From Balneolales bacterium (GTDB lineage Bacteria; Bacteroidota; Rhodothermia; Balneolales; Natronogracilivirgulaceae): a stretch of DNA of 36,373 nt. Made by a program: the position numbers and the translations under genes. The stretch is from assembly GCA_007132495.1 (NCBI GenBank), contig SLOL01000031.1:1-36373 (forward strand), written 5' to 3'. Of the stretch, positions 18,246-26,567 are shown piece after piece; within the stretch, counting starts at the first letter, position 1; the number at the start of each line of letters is the position of its first letter. The notes under the pieces were generated by a model. It did not search any database and was not told where the DNA came from. It worked only from the letters and a program-made list of their open reading frames with translations.

Positions 18246-18842
18246 GTGTCAGATCACAAAGCCAACAGTCACCTGCTTATGAGTTCGGCCCGGATCGAGC
18301 GGGTGATTACCAGAGTAGCCTACCAGATTTTTGAAGATACCAGGGGCTCGGGAGAGCTGTTGATATTTGGTATAGATGAGCGCGGTTACCGGCTTGCAAA
18401 TCTGCTGGCCTCCCGTCTGTCGAGCATCTACCAAACCCCTATCTCTGCCCATCAGATACGGATTAAAACAGCCGATAAAGAGAGCGGACCGGACTTGCGC
18501 CAGGGCGAAAAGCGTCCCTCTTCAGGAGATGATGACCCTGTATCCGATAATCAGGCGGACCGTCCGGAGGTAAGTGGAAAAAATGTGGTAATTATTGATG
18601 ATGTCATGTATAGCGGAAAAACCATGTATAAAGCGCTTCAGGAGGTAACCACCCCGGTTCACCCCGAAGAGGTCAAACTCGCCGCATTAATTGACCGGGG
18701 GCATCGGCGCTATCCATTGAATGTTCAATATCTGGGCTTGCACAGTCCCACCAAGCTTCAGGAGCACGTCCATTGCAGTTTCACAGAAAGCGGTAATCCG
18801 GAAGGCGTTTGGCTCATTTCATCTCCCGGCGGAGAAAGCTGA
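18246..18842 (+). CDS. PyrR-like phosphoribosyltransferase
   Basis: A 198-residue type I phosphoribosyltransferase closest to PyrR, the uracil phosphoribosyltransferase/pyr attenuation regulator. It has RIERVITRVAYQIFE, the GIDERGYRLANLLASRL segment, the PRPP loop VVIIDDVMYSGKT (114-126) and the PyrR-like AALIDRGHRRYPLNVQYLG. Residues 73-110 are a hydrophilic, Asp/Gly-rich insert replacing the usual short RDD segment. No other pyr gene or recognised PyrR-binding leader is near, so a regulatory role is not shown. The start is GTG at 18246, 6 bases after the preceding stop; ATG at 18279 would also keep the domain. Confidence 0.82.
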   Translation: MSDHKANSHLLMSSARIERVITRVAYQIFEDTRGSGELLIFGIDERGYRLANLLASRLSSIYQTPISAHQIRIKTADKESGPDLRQGEKRPSSGDDDPVSDNQADRPEVSGKNVVIIDDVMYSGKTMYKALQEVTTPVHPEEVKLAALIDRGHRRYPLNVQYLGLHSPTKLQEHVHCSFTESGNPEGVWLISSPGGES

Positions 18843-18968
18843 TCCGATTTTTTTCAAGAGGAACGGCCTGCTCATCGGTTATTGCATTCCGGATAAATTC
18901 CGGTGAGTTTCGTTTCTGTCCTTTTCACTTGCGATAATTATTTGTATACGCATAAAATCCCGGTAATC

Positions 18969-19898
18969 ATGATCTATTCAATATTGTTTTCGAGACAACT
19001 CATGCTGTTGCCGATGTTTCTGCTTCTTGGAATTTCCAACGTGCCGGCACAGGTGGATCCGGGACAGAATGGCAATGCGGAATCGGCGGTGTCTGAACAG
19101 GACACCACGTTCTGGTCATACAGTCTGCGTACTTCCCTGACCGGATCACAGGCCACATTTCGCAACTGGAGCCAGGGAGGAACCGATAACATATCCGCGA
19201 ATGGGGCGACCGGTTTTTCCTCTGAATACAAACAAGACAATTTCATGTACAGCCTGGGCATCAACCTCCGGTATGGCCAGTCACGTATCGGGGAGGGAGA
19301 TTTTGTTAAAAGTGACGATCTGATTCGTATGCGAAACCAGGTACGCCGCCTCTTCCGCGATGAGCGGTTCAGCACGATTTTCAATCTCAATTTTGAAACG
19401 CAATTTGACAAGGGATACGACAACCCGGTACCTGCGGAAGGCGAAACCCGCAATGTGATTTCACGCTTTTTTGCTCCGGCCTATTTATCGCAGACGTTGG
19501 GCCTGAGCTACAACCCTGATCGCAATCTGCGCTTCGAGGCCGGTCTGGCCATGAAACAGACATTTGTTCAGGATACAACCCTTTCCACAAGATATGGTCT
19601 CAACGAAGGTGACACCTTTCGCAATGAAGCCGGGTTTTCTACACTTATTGGATTTGAGCGGAGACTTATGGAAAGTATTTACTACTCCGGATATGCTGAA
19701 ACGTTCACCAACGTCAATAAAAGTCTGACTTCAACGGACGTGCTGTTTGTAAGTGAAATTACAGGACAGATCAACCGTTATATCAGCGCCAACCTGGAAT
19801 TCGCGCTTGCCTATAATGACGATATCACCGATGAACTGCAGGTAAAACAGGTAATATCGGTGGGTTTCAGTTACAGTTTCTTTGAGGATGGGTCGTAA
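18969..19898 (+). CDS. DUF3078 domain protein, copy 1
   Basis: A 309-residue exported protein. From the ATG at 18969 there is a signal peptide ending near NVPAQ (about residue 28), a short Asn/Gln/Ser linker, then the DUF3078 region. The motif FRNWSQGGTDN is followed by repeated amphipathic beta strands (YSLGINLRYGQSRIGEG, FNLNFETQFDKGYD, EAGLAMKQTFVQDTT), and the protein ends in FSYSFFEDGS. The strand pattern and aromatic C-terminus suggest an outer-membrane beta-barrel. DUF3078 proteins are common in Bacteroidota and uncharacterised. It is a paralogue of the next gene; the two share the GYD, RYGLxEGxxFRNEAGF and YNDDITxELQxKQ blocks. Confidence 0.85.
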   Translation: MIYSILFSRQLMLLPMFLLLGISNVPAQVDPGQNGNAESAVSEQDTTFWSYSLRTSLTGSQATFRNWSQGGTDNISANGATGFSSEYKQDNFMYSLGINLRYGQSRIGEGDFVKSDDLIRMRNQVRRLFRDERFSTIFNLNFETQFDKGYDNPVPAEGETRNVISRFFAPAYLSQTLGLSYNPDRNLRFEAGLAMKQTFVQDTTLSTRYGLNEGDTFRNEAGFSTLIGFERRLMESIYYSGYAETFTNVNKSLTSTDVLFVSEITGQINRYISANLEFALAYNDDITDELQVKQVISVGFSYSFFEDGS

Positions 19899-20143
19899 CA
19901 CGATTATCGCAAAACAGGAATAGCGGGCTGAAAAAATCAAGTAATTCCTACAAGTAGATTATGGAATTCTTATATTGGCCAAAATTGATAAAAAGGCCCA
20001 GTCTGTTGTTACGATTTTTCCAGTAAGTTGTAGTATTGGATACTATTTCTCTTTGGAAAGATAATCGGGGATATGATTCTTCGGATTCTCGATTTTAAAA
20101 CGAATAGACGTTTTTCAACACACCGTATAGAATTCATCACACC
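19899..20143. other. Non-coding gap between the DUF3078 paralogues
   Basis: These 245 bases hold no convincing reading frame. The sequence is AT-richer than its neighbours, which suggests a promoter for copy 2. No exact TAnnTTTG box or terminator hairpin was found by eye. Confidence 0.5.
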
Positions 20144-21028
20144 ATGCGTCATTGGCATGTACTTTTTTTTACAGGTTTGCTCATCCTGGCAGGATGGCAT
20201 TCGTCCATGGCGCAAAAACTTCCCATGCCAACCGATGATATTCTGGTTTCGACAGCTGAAGATGAGGGTACCTGGGATATGACCTTTCGTGCCGGACTGA
20301 ATGGATCCCAGGCCTATTACCGGGCCTGGGCGCAGGGAGGCGTCAATCGAATTGCAGTTGTCGGTAATACGGTTCTTACCGCGTTATATATCGAAGGCGC
20401 TTATCAGTATGGATTGCGGGTGGACATGCGATACGGCCAAACCAGACAGCAAGGAGGCGATTTCCGGAAGAGCCAGGATGTCATTCGGCTCAGGAACCAG
20501 TTTCGCAGACGATTTCCGGATGAACGTTTCAGCCTGACGGCTAATATCAACTTTGAAACACAGTTTGACAAAGGCTACGACAGCAGTTTCGAAAATGTCC
20601 AATCCCGTTTCATGGCACCCGGCACTCTCACAGAAACTGTGGGACTCTCCTACGACCCCGACAGTTATCTGGATTTGACCGTGGGGATGTCATTACGCCA
20701 GACATTCATGCGGGATACGTCTCTGTCGGAGCGATACGGTCTGGACGAGGGATCCTGGTTCCGGAATGAAGCCGGCTTCACCGTCATTGTCCGGTACGAC
20801 CGGGAGATTTGGGAAAATGTCACCTATTCGGGTTATCTGGAAACGTTCAGTAATCTGCAAAAGAGTTTGCTGAATACCGACTTTGTATTTACCAATGAAT
20901 TTGAGGGACGTATCAATAATTATCTGACTACCAATTTTGAGTTTTCCCTGCAGTACAATGACGATATTACAAAAGAGTTGCAGATCAAACAGATCCTGTC
21001 TGTTGGACTTAATTTTACGTTTATGTGA
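20144..21028 (+). CDS. DUF3078 domain protein, copy 2
   Basis: A 294-residue paralogue of the gene at 18969. It has a signal peptide (MRHWHVLFFTGLLILAGWHS, cleavage near SMAQ) and the motif YYRAWAQGGVNR matching FRNWSQGGTDN. NINFETQFDKGYD is identical in its core, as are DTSLSERYGLDEG, FRNEAGF and QYNDDITKELQIKQ. It ends VGLNFTFM, with an aromatic residue near the C-terminus as in outer-membrane barrels. The likely location is the outer membrane; the role is unknown. The two copies arose by an old duplication, since they are diverged outside the shared blocks. The decarboxylase ATG lies 21 bases downstream, so the two may be co-transcribed. Confidence 0.85.
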   Translation: MRHWHVLFFTGLLILAGWHSSMAQKLPMPTDDILVSTAEDEGTWDMTFRAGLNGSQAYYRAWAQGGVNRIAVVGNTVLTALYIEGAYQYGLRVDMRYGQTRQQGGDFRKSQDVIRLRNQFRRRFPDERFSLTANINFETQFDKGYDSSFENVQSRFMAPGTLTETVGLSYDPDSYLDLTVGMSLRQTFMRDTSLSERYGLDEGSWFRNEAGFTVIVRYDREIWENVTYSGYLETFSNLQKSLLNTDFVFTNEFEGRINNYLTTNFEFSLQYNDDITKELQIKQILSVGLNFTFM

Positions 21029-21049
21029 CGGTCCGGATTGCGTCTGCCT

Positions 21050-22546
21050 ATGATCCCCGAACAATTTACAGAAAAGCTGCCCGCGCTGCTTGCTGATTTG
21101 GAGCGGCGAATGCCCGGAGCTGTCCGGGAAGATCTGCATATTAGCCAGATGATCGCTTCTGAGGATCTGGATACCGTTCTGAACCGATTGATGGATCGGC
21201 TGGTTCAACATTACCCTTTCCATCAGCCTTTCTATGCCGGACAGATGCTCAAGCCGCCGCATCCGGCCGCATGGCTTGCCTATTCGCTGGCAATGACCAT
21301 CAATCCCAATAACCATGCCCTGGACGGTGGTCCGGAAGCATCTGTGATGGAGAAAGAGGTCATTCAGCAGTTGATCGCCATGACCGGACTGCCGAATGAT
21401 GCACTCGGACACCTGACCAGCAGCGGGACGATCGCCAATCTGGAGGCATTATGGGTGGCACGGGAAGAGCACCCCGACCGGCCCATTGGTATTACAAGTC
21501 AGGCCCATTACACCCATCGAAGAATGTGCCACGTGCTACGTCATCCGGTGGTCGAAATCCCCGATAATGAAGAGGGCGTTCCTGACCCCCGATTGCTGGA
21601 TAATGGCAGTCCGCTTCCCGGCACTGTCGTGGTAACGACAGGTACCACCGGCCTGGGGAGGGTGGAGCCGCTGCACCGGTTTATCGATTGGGCTGAAAAA
21701 CACGGCGTACGTGTTCATGCCGATGCCGCATATGGCGGTTTTTTTCATCTGCTCAGGGATTCGGGGCTGATCGATCCCGAGCCCTGGAATGTATTATCCC
21801 GGGTTGACAGTATGGTGATAGATCCCCATAAACATGGATTGCAGCCATATGGTTGCGGATCGGTTCTCTTCCGGGATCCTTTCGTTGGAAGGTTTTTCAA
21901 ACACGATTCTCCCTACACCTATTTTTCTTCCGATGAGCTGCATCTGGGAGAAATCAGCCTGGAGTGCTCCCGTGCCGGTTCGGCTGCCATCGCCTTGTGG
22001 GTGACACTGCAACTGTTGCCGCTCAATAAGTTGTCCGGAGAACATTTTGTTGTCAAAGCCGGCAGTAAAAAAGACGGAGAGAAGGGGAAGGGGTTGCCGG
22101 ATAATACATTGGACGAAGCTGACAAGCTGTCTGCGGGATCTGATAACCAGGCTGCCGGACTTGCAGGAGTTTTGGCATCCTGCCGGATGGCGGCCCTCGA
22201 TTTGTATGAAAAACTTCTGAACACACCGGGTTTTCATCCAGTGATGCGACCGGAACTGGATATTGTGGCTTTTATTCCGGAGACCGGGGAGAAGCGGTTT
22301 TCAGCGGCCAGTGATCGCACCGAGGCCATTTTCCGTAAAGGAATGGAAGGGAGCCCGGAGAACAGGCTTTACCTAAGCACCCTGGAAATTGAAAAGGAGA
22401 GGGCTGTACAGCTGTTTCCCGACTGGAAAGCGGACCGTGAAGGGATCAGAGTCTTGCGAAGTGTGCTGATGAAGCCGGAACACCACGATTTTATACCTGA
22501 AATGGTGGCACGACTTGAAACGCTTCATCAGCAAACACGGATTTAA
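21050..22546 (+). CDS. Group II pyridoxal-phosphate amino acid decarboxylase
   Basis: A 498-residue PLP enzyme of the group II decarboxylase family (tyrosine, diaminobutyrate, glutamate and aspartate decarboxylases). The cofactor lysine is Lys261 in SMVIDPHKHGLQPYGCGS; HADAAYGGFF (223-232) holds the Asp that pairs with the pyridine N, and SQAHYTHRRM has the stacking His153. The substrate cannot be told from sequence; an aromatic or acidic amino acid is plausible. Residues about 327-368 are a Lys/Gly/Asp-rich insert (GSKKDGEKGKG region) not usual in the family. TTG at 21038 is also in frame, but the ATG at 21050 is preferred. It overlaps the convergent beta-barrel gene by 4 bases. Confidence 0.9.
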   Translation: MIPEQFTEKLPALLADLERRMPGAVREDLHISQMIASEDLDTVLNRLMDRLVQHYPFHQPFYAGQMLKPPHPAAWLAYSLAMTINPNNHALDGGPEASVMEKEVIQQLIAMTGLPNDALGHLTSSGTIANLEALWVAREEHPDRPIGITSQAHYTHRRMCHVLRHPVVEIPDNEEGVPDPRLLDNGSPLPGTVVVTTGTTGLGRVEPLHRFIDWAEKHGVRVHADAAYGGFFHLLRDSGLIDPEPWNVLSRVDSMVIDPHKHGLQPYGCGSVLFRDPFVGRFFKHDSPYTYFSSDELHLGEISLECSRAGSAAIALWVTLQLLPLNKLSGEHFVVKAGSKKDGEKGKGLPDNTLDEADKLSAGSDNQAAGLAGVLASCRMAALDLYEKLLNTPGFHPVMRPELDIVAFIPETGEKRFSAASDRTEAIFRKGMEGSPENRLYLSTLEIEKERAVQLFPDWKADREGIRVLRSVLMKPEHHDFIPEMVARLETLHQQTRI

Positions 22547-24690
22547 AATGCAAAGACCGCCCGTATCTCCATATTCGGGTAGGTTCGCCGTGAGCGCCGG
22601 CGCTCTTCACGAAGAAAAGCATCGGCCATTTCCTCGGGATAAGTGGTATAAAGCGTGCGTCGTGTTGCCTGCCGCTGCAACCAGCCCCGTATAACAAGCG
22701 TGTTACCGGACAGAAAATCGAGATTGATATCGACGCTGGGTCCAATTTGCCGTGTAATCTGCAAGCCGGGTGCCGTCCGGCTTACCGGAATGGGGTCTCC
22801 GGCCTCATTGATCATTTCGGTGGTGACCGTGGTTTGCGGCAGATAGTCACGGCGCATGAATAAACGGCCGCCCACTCCAATACGGTGTCTTCCGACCTGT
22901 CGCACAATCATGGTTTCCACATTATAGGTGATCAACGTATCGGTGGGGGTTTCCTGAAAAGAGTCCCAATAGAGTCGCCCTATGCGCAGTTCATTGCGCG
23001 ACCCGCTCATTTCAAGGACCCAGTCATCGGAAATGTCCAGATCCACGTCTGACCGTACCGCAAACTCCCTTGAAGATTGATCGTTTTTGGGTCGGCCTTC
23101 CAGTTGGAAATCTTCGACTGTATAGTTGGCACGGATCAGGAAAGAATTGCGTAATTCAATCCGGTGGTGGGGTTCCCAGCGGACTTCCGGAGACAAGCGA
23201 ATGGTGCGGCGCCAGTTGTTTTCGATGCTGCGAACAGCTGAAAGATAGACATAATGTGTGGCCTCACCACCGGCCTGCATGGTGAGATCAAAATAGGGTG
23301 AGAATATGTGCCGATTGGTGATCTGCAGCTGGTAGTTCAGCTCATCCCGGTCATCCTGGTTGATTTCCGGGGTATCGTACCGGAATATTCCCGACTGGGC
23401 CCTCACCGTTAGTTCGTTGTTGTCGGAGAGGCGGAACCGGTTTTGTGTGAACAATTCAAACCGGGTCTGGTCAAAGTTTGAGTTTCTTAGTATTTCGTTG
23501 CGCCGGGTGATCTGATCTTCGGGAAACTCATCGGTGTTGATGAGGCGGGAACCCCGGTTGGTATAACCGAAATTTATACCGAGTAAAATCCGGCTGCGCT
23601 GAAATCGATAGTCGGCGGCAGTGCGAAGCCGGATTTCCTGGCGTTTTGTCCTGGTGTCGAAGATGTTGTCGTCCAGTTCATCTTCGGCCGGCCGACTTTC
23701 AATATTCCGGATATTGCTTAATGTGTTGAGATCAATTTCAAGACCGATTACATCCATGACCGGCACCCGGATATGCAGATCAATTCGTGTGGAATCGTTG
23801 CGGATGGATTCAATAATGTTGGTCAAATCCCTGTTAAAAAAACTGCTGGGCTGATAGCTTTCCCGCGTGCCGCTGCTCAATGCCATATTGGCCTGCATAT
23901 AAAAATCATCGATTCTGTATTCACTACCGGTTTCAAAACGCAAAGTAGTGTATTCACGCGGGTTGATTTGTGCATGTTGTATTTCCGCAGTCGGTTGAAA
24001 AATAAAATCACCGGTTCGGATCGGATCGCTGCCGGCACGAAACAAACCCGACCATCCCTGATCCAGTTGGTTGCTTCGGCGGTCGCTCATAAATCCGCCC
24101 ATTGCCGATAACTCAATAAACTCAAAGGGGTTGTACAGAACACCGACATGCCCCATGTCCTGCCGCAGGTTGGTGGTGGTAAAACTGTAGGATTGTGCTT
24201 CACCGGCCAAAGCCCACGTATCGGATAACCATTGGCGCATTGACAGCTTCAGGTCGTTTTCGTCCTGGATGTTTTGTGCCGTCCCATCCGAAATATACAG
24301 CCGTGAGCGAAAGACGTTGTCCAGTTCAAGGTCGAAGTTGTCCAGTGTAAATCCCATGTTGCCGTTATATTGCCATCGCATGGCATCCAGCTGCCGGTTG
24401 AAACGGGATTCACCGTTCAACAGCAGAGGAATGGAGGGAGGGTTGGCAGCGGTGAAGGATGAGAGCAGGGTTGTGAATGCCAGTATTATCAAGACCAGTC
24501 CGGACCGTCTCAACCGGTATTCCGCCCGTTTGCCCCTCACCAGGCTGTTTCCCGCCAGGCTGTTTTTCGTCAGGTTGCTTCCCGTCAGGCTGTTTTCTGT
24601 CATGTTGATTCCCGTCAGGTTGCTTCCTGTCAGGCTGCTTCCCGCCAGGTTGGACATTTCAAGAAAGCTGTATTTGCGTACGGTTGACAT
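22543..24690 (-). CDS. Putative outer-membrane beta-barrel protein with pentapeptide-like N-terminus
   Basis: I do not recognise a named family. From the ATG at 24690 it is 715 residues. Residues about 13-50 are pentapeptides of the form (S/N)(S/N)LTG; next come a basic stretch (RGKRAEYRLRRSG) and a hydrophobic segment (LVLIILAFTTLLSSFTAA) that looks like a signal peptide. The rest is dominated by amphipathic beta strands with many Arg, Asn and Tyr, and it ends in VFAF, a classic barrel C-terminus. The start is uncertain: ATG at 24690, 24657 and 24603, or GTG at 24540, which would give an ordinary signal peptide and put the repeat in the leader. It is divergent from the RNA methyltransferase gene. 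Confidence 0.75.
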   Translation of the reverse strand: MSTVRKYSFLEMSNLAGSSLTGSNLTGINMTENSLTGSNLTKNSLAGNSLVRGKRAEYRLRRSGLVLIILAFTTLLSSFTAANPPSIPLLLNGESRFNRQLDAMRWQYNGNMGFTLDNFDLELDNVFRSRLYISDGTAQNIQDENDLKLSMRQWLSDTWALAGEAQSYSFTTTNLRQDMGHVGVLYNPFEFIELSAMGGFMSDRRSNQLDQGWSGLFRAGSDPIRTGDFIFQPTAEIQHAQINPREYTTLRFETGSEYRIDDFYMQANMALSSGTRESYQPSSFFNRDLTNIIESIRNDSTRIDLHIRVPVMDVIGLEIDLNTLSNIRNIESRPAEDELDDNIFDTRTKRQEIRLRTAADYRFQRSRILLGINFGYTNRGSRLINTDEFPEDQITRRNEILRNSNFDQTRFELFTQNRFRLSDNNELTVRAQSGIFRYDTPEINQDDRDELNYQLQITNRHIFSPYFDLTMQAGGEATHYVYLSAVRSIENNWRRTIRLSPEVRWEPHHRIELRNSFLIRANYTVEDFQLEGRPKNDQSSREFAVRSDVDLDISDDWVLEMSGSRNELRIGRLYWDSFQETPTDTLITYNVETMIVRQVGRHRIGVGGRLFMRRDYLPQTTVTTEMINEAGDPIPVSRTAPGLQITRQIGPSVDINLDFLSGNTLVIRGWLQRQATRRTLYTTYPEEMADAFLREERRRSRRTYPNMEIRAVFAF
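24541..24657. repeat. 15-bp tandem repeat, seven full units plus a partial
   Basis: Seven consecutive 15-base units (24541-24645, such as CAGGCTGTTTCCCGC on plus) and a partial eighth keep perfect spacing with base changes between units. On the minus strand each unit reads roughly CTGACGGGAAGCAAC, coding for LTGSN-like pentapeptides. Because 15 is a multiple of 3, copy-number change would keep the frame. One unit (24601-24615) has ATG in place of CTG, six bases after GGGA. Confidence 0.92.
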
Positions 24691-24781
24691 GTGCCGTGCG
24701 GCTGTTTGGGGATCTGGTGGGTTTTCTAACCGGAACCCCAATAAAATACCTTTTATTTCGGTGTGCAAAAATTCCTATACT

Positions 24782-24815
24782 CAAAGTTATGAGAAATGCA
24801 GAACCGTTATCCAAA
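24782..24815 (-). promoter_or_regulatory. Candidate promoter of the beta-barrel gene
   Basis: On the minus strand TTTG (24812-24815) and TAACTTTG (24782-24789) match the -33 and -7 boxes of Bacteroidota promoters, but the spacing is 22 rather than the usual 19-20. The -7 box overlaps the ATG of the divergent RNA methyltransferase. If real, transcripts would start near 24775 and carry the 15-bp repeat. Confidence 0.35.
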
Positions 24816-25625
24816 AAACAGATAAAGGCGCTTCGGCTTTTGGGAAAACGGTCGGAACGTTATGCCCGGGGCCGTTTTATCGTTGAAGGGGAAAGGGCAG
24901 TCCGGCAGATTCTTGCAAACGGCAGGCTGGAAGTGCAGCAGATCATTGTTGATGAGAGTCGTTTGGATGTTAAAGATAGTATACCGGACGCCGATGTGAA
25001 CAACGTCCCTCCATGCTATACGGTAACATCTGACCGGTTTCGCCGGTTGACCGATACCCGGACCGCTCAGGGTGTCCTGGCAGTGTGTGCCATTCCGGAA
25101 CCGTCCGGAGCTGATGAATTGATGGAACGCAGCGGCATGCTGTTTGCAGCTGACCGAATTCAGGATCCCGGGAACATGGGGACCATGATCCGGACAGCAG
25201 TTTGGTTTGGAGTCCGGGGGATGGTGGTTTCTCCGGGAACGGTGGATTTGTTCCATCCCAAGGTGGTCAGAAGCACTGCCGGATCGACGGGGGTATTGCC
25301 CTGGCTGGAATCGGATTTACCGGAATTTCTGATGAATGCCAGGGAGGCCGGCTGGAACGTACATTTGCTGGATGCCGGACCCGGAGCCTATTCATACCGC
25401 GATATGGCTGCGACCGGCAAGGATATACTTGTTGTTGGTAACGAGGCCAACGGGATAGACGAGCGTCTGCACAGAGCGGAATATGCGAAAATCAGGATTG
25501 ATCACGGTCCCCTGATTACGGGAGGAGCCGGTACTGATCAACAACCGGAGGGAGTAGAGAGTCTGAATGCATCTGCAGCAGCCGCCATTGCCATGGCGCA
25601 CTTTGCGGTTATCCCTTCAGATTGA
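24789..25625 (+). CDS. TrmH/SpoU-family RNA 2'-O-methyltransferase
   Basis: A 278-residue SPOUT enzyme that should methylate a ribose 2'-OH in rRNA or tRNA. It starts with an L30e-like substrate-binding domain (residues about 1-100: KALRLLGKRSERYARGRFIVEGERAV). The trefoil-knot catalytic domain follows: motif 1 DRIQDPGNMGTMIRTA (122-137, with the conserved Asn129 and Arg135), motif 2 ILVVGNEANGID, motif 3 SLNASAAAAIAMAHF. RlmB/TsnR-like enzymes share this layout, and the exact target is unknown. The ATG at 24789 is preferred; upstream frame extension to 24684 is unlike the family. It overlaps murI tail-to-tail by 17 bases. Confidence 0.9.
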   Translation: MRNAEPLSKKQIKALRLLGKRSERYARGRFIVEGERAVRQILANGRLEVQQIIVDESRLDVKDSIPDADVNNVPPCYTVTSDRFRRLTDTRTAQGVLAVCAIPEPSGADELMERSGMLFAADRIQDPGNMGTMIRTAVWFGVRGMVVSPGTVDLFHPKVVRSTAGSTGVLPWLESDLPEFLMNAREAGWNVHLLDAGPGAYSYRDMAATGKDILVVGNEANGIDERLHRAEYAKIRIDHGPLITGGAGTDQQPEGVESLNASAAAAIAMAHFAVIPSD

Positions 25626-26424
25626 CAATTTCCACACGACTGATCTTCTGACCCAGAAAACGCTCGGCCAGCATTTTAAAACGTTGCGGCTTGTCACTTA
25701 CATAACAGTCGAAGGAACCACCGGATCTGCTGTTAAGTTTGTCCTGTTTTTGGAGATGGTCCCGGGCCATGGCTGCAATGGCGTCTGCGGAATCGATAAT
25801 GGTCAGTTCCTCTCCCAGTACACGAGCGATGCTCTCCTTGAAAAGCGGGTAGTGGGTACATCCAAGGATCATGGAGTCGAGATTCTTGTTCTGAAAATCT
25901 GCCAGATACAATTTCAGAATTTCAATGGCGATATGATTGTCGGTCCAACCTTCTTCGGCCAGGGGAACCAGCATCGGACATGCCCGTGAGTAAACCTGTA
26001 TTCTGTTATCCAGTTCACGAAGAGCCTGTTCATAGCTTCCCGATCCGATGGTTGCCAAAGTACCGATGACACCAATATTTCCGTGATTTGAAGATTGCGA
26101 GACGGCCGCTTTTGTGCCGGCATCGATCACATCAAGTACCGCTATCTTTTTGCTCCGTTTTATTATATCCGTCCGGGCGGCAGCGGCTACGGAATTACAC
26201 GCAATTAGAATAATCTTGACATTCCTTTTGAGCAGGAAATCGGTGATCTGCAAAGCGTATTGCCGTATGGTGTCCGTGGATTTGATTCCATAGGGAACCC
26301 GGGCGGTATCTCCAAAGTAAATAATGTTTTCGTCGGGCAATGATTTCATCACGGATTTGACTACGGTGAGGCCACCGATTCCGGAATCAAAAATGCCGAT
26401 AGGTGATTCGTTGGATGGAGTCAT
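25609..26424 (-). CDS. murI: Glutamate racemase
   Basis: MurI makes D-glutamate for peptidoglycan. It is 271 residues, the normal size. The start SPIGIFDSGIGGLTVV has the conserved Asp13-Ser14. The two catalytic cysteines are in ILIACNSVA (Cys76) and MILGCTHYPL (Cys189, next to His191). IYFGDTARVPYG is also complete. The ATG at 26424 fits. It is convergent and overlapping with the RNA methyltransferase; the lamin-tail gene lies upstream on the same strand, separated by a hairpin. Confidence 0.97.
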   Translation of the reverse strand: MTPSNESPIGIFDSGIGGLTVVKSVMKSLPDENIIYFGDTARVPYGIKSTDTIRQYALQITDFLLKRNVKIILIACNSVAAAARTDIIKRSKKIAVLDVIDAGTKAAVSQSSNHGNIGVIGTLATIGSGSYEQALRELDNRIQVYSRACPMLVPLAEEGWTDNHIAIEILKLYLADFQNKNLDSMILGCTHYPLFKESIARVLGEELTIIDSADAIAAMARDHLQKQDKLNSRSGGSFDCYVSDKPQRFKMLAERFLGQKISRVEIVNLKG

Positions 26425-26525
26425 AAATGATATTTGGCTGGATCACATTATAAAAGTTAAGAATAGCAACTTCCGGTTTTTTTCCAAAGCATGTCTTTGG
26501 GAAAATATACGGCGTCAGGTTGAAA

Positions 26526-26556
26526 ATTGATCCGGCAATTTCACCGGATTTTTTTT
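26526..26556. terminator. Hairpin between the lamin-tail gene and murI
   Basis: ATCCGG (26530-26535) and CCGGAT (26544-26549) form a 6-bp stem with an 8-base loop, flanked by AAAA on the left and an eight-T run on the right. It can extend through A-T pairs. On the minus strand the A-run precedes the stem and ATCAATTTT follows it, so it may end the lamin-tail transcript; the stronger T-run faces plus, where no gene is seen. Confidence 0.5.
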
Positions 26557-26567
26557 AACCGGTAGTG

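Noticed and set aside
24541-24657. CRISPR-like array
   Set aside because: The units are contiguous 15-mers with no unique spacers, so it is a tandem repeat, not CRISPR.
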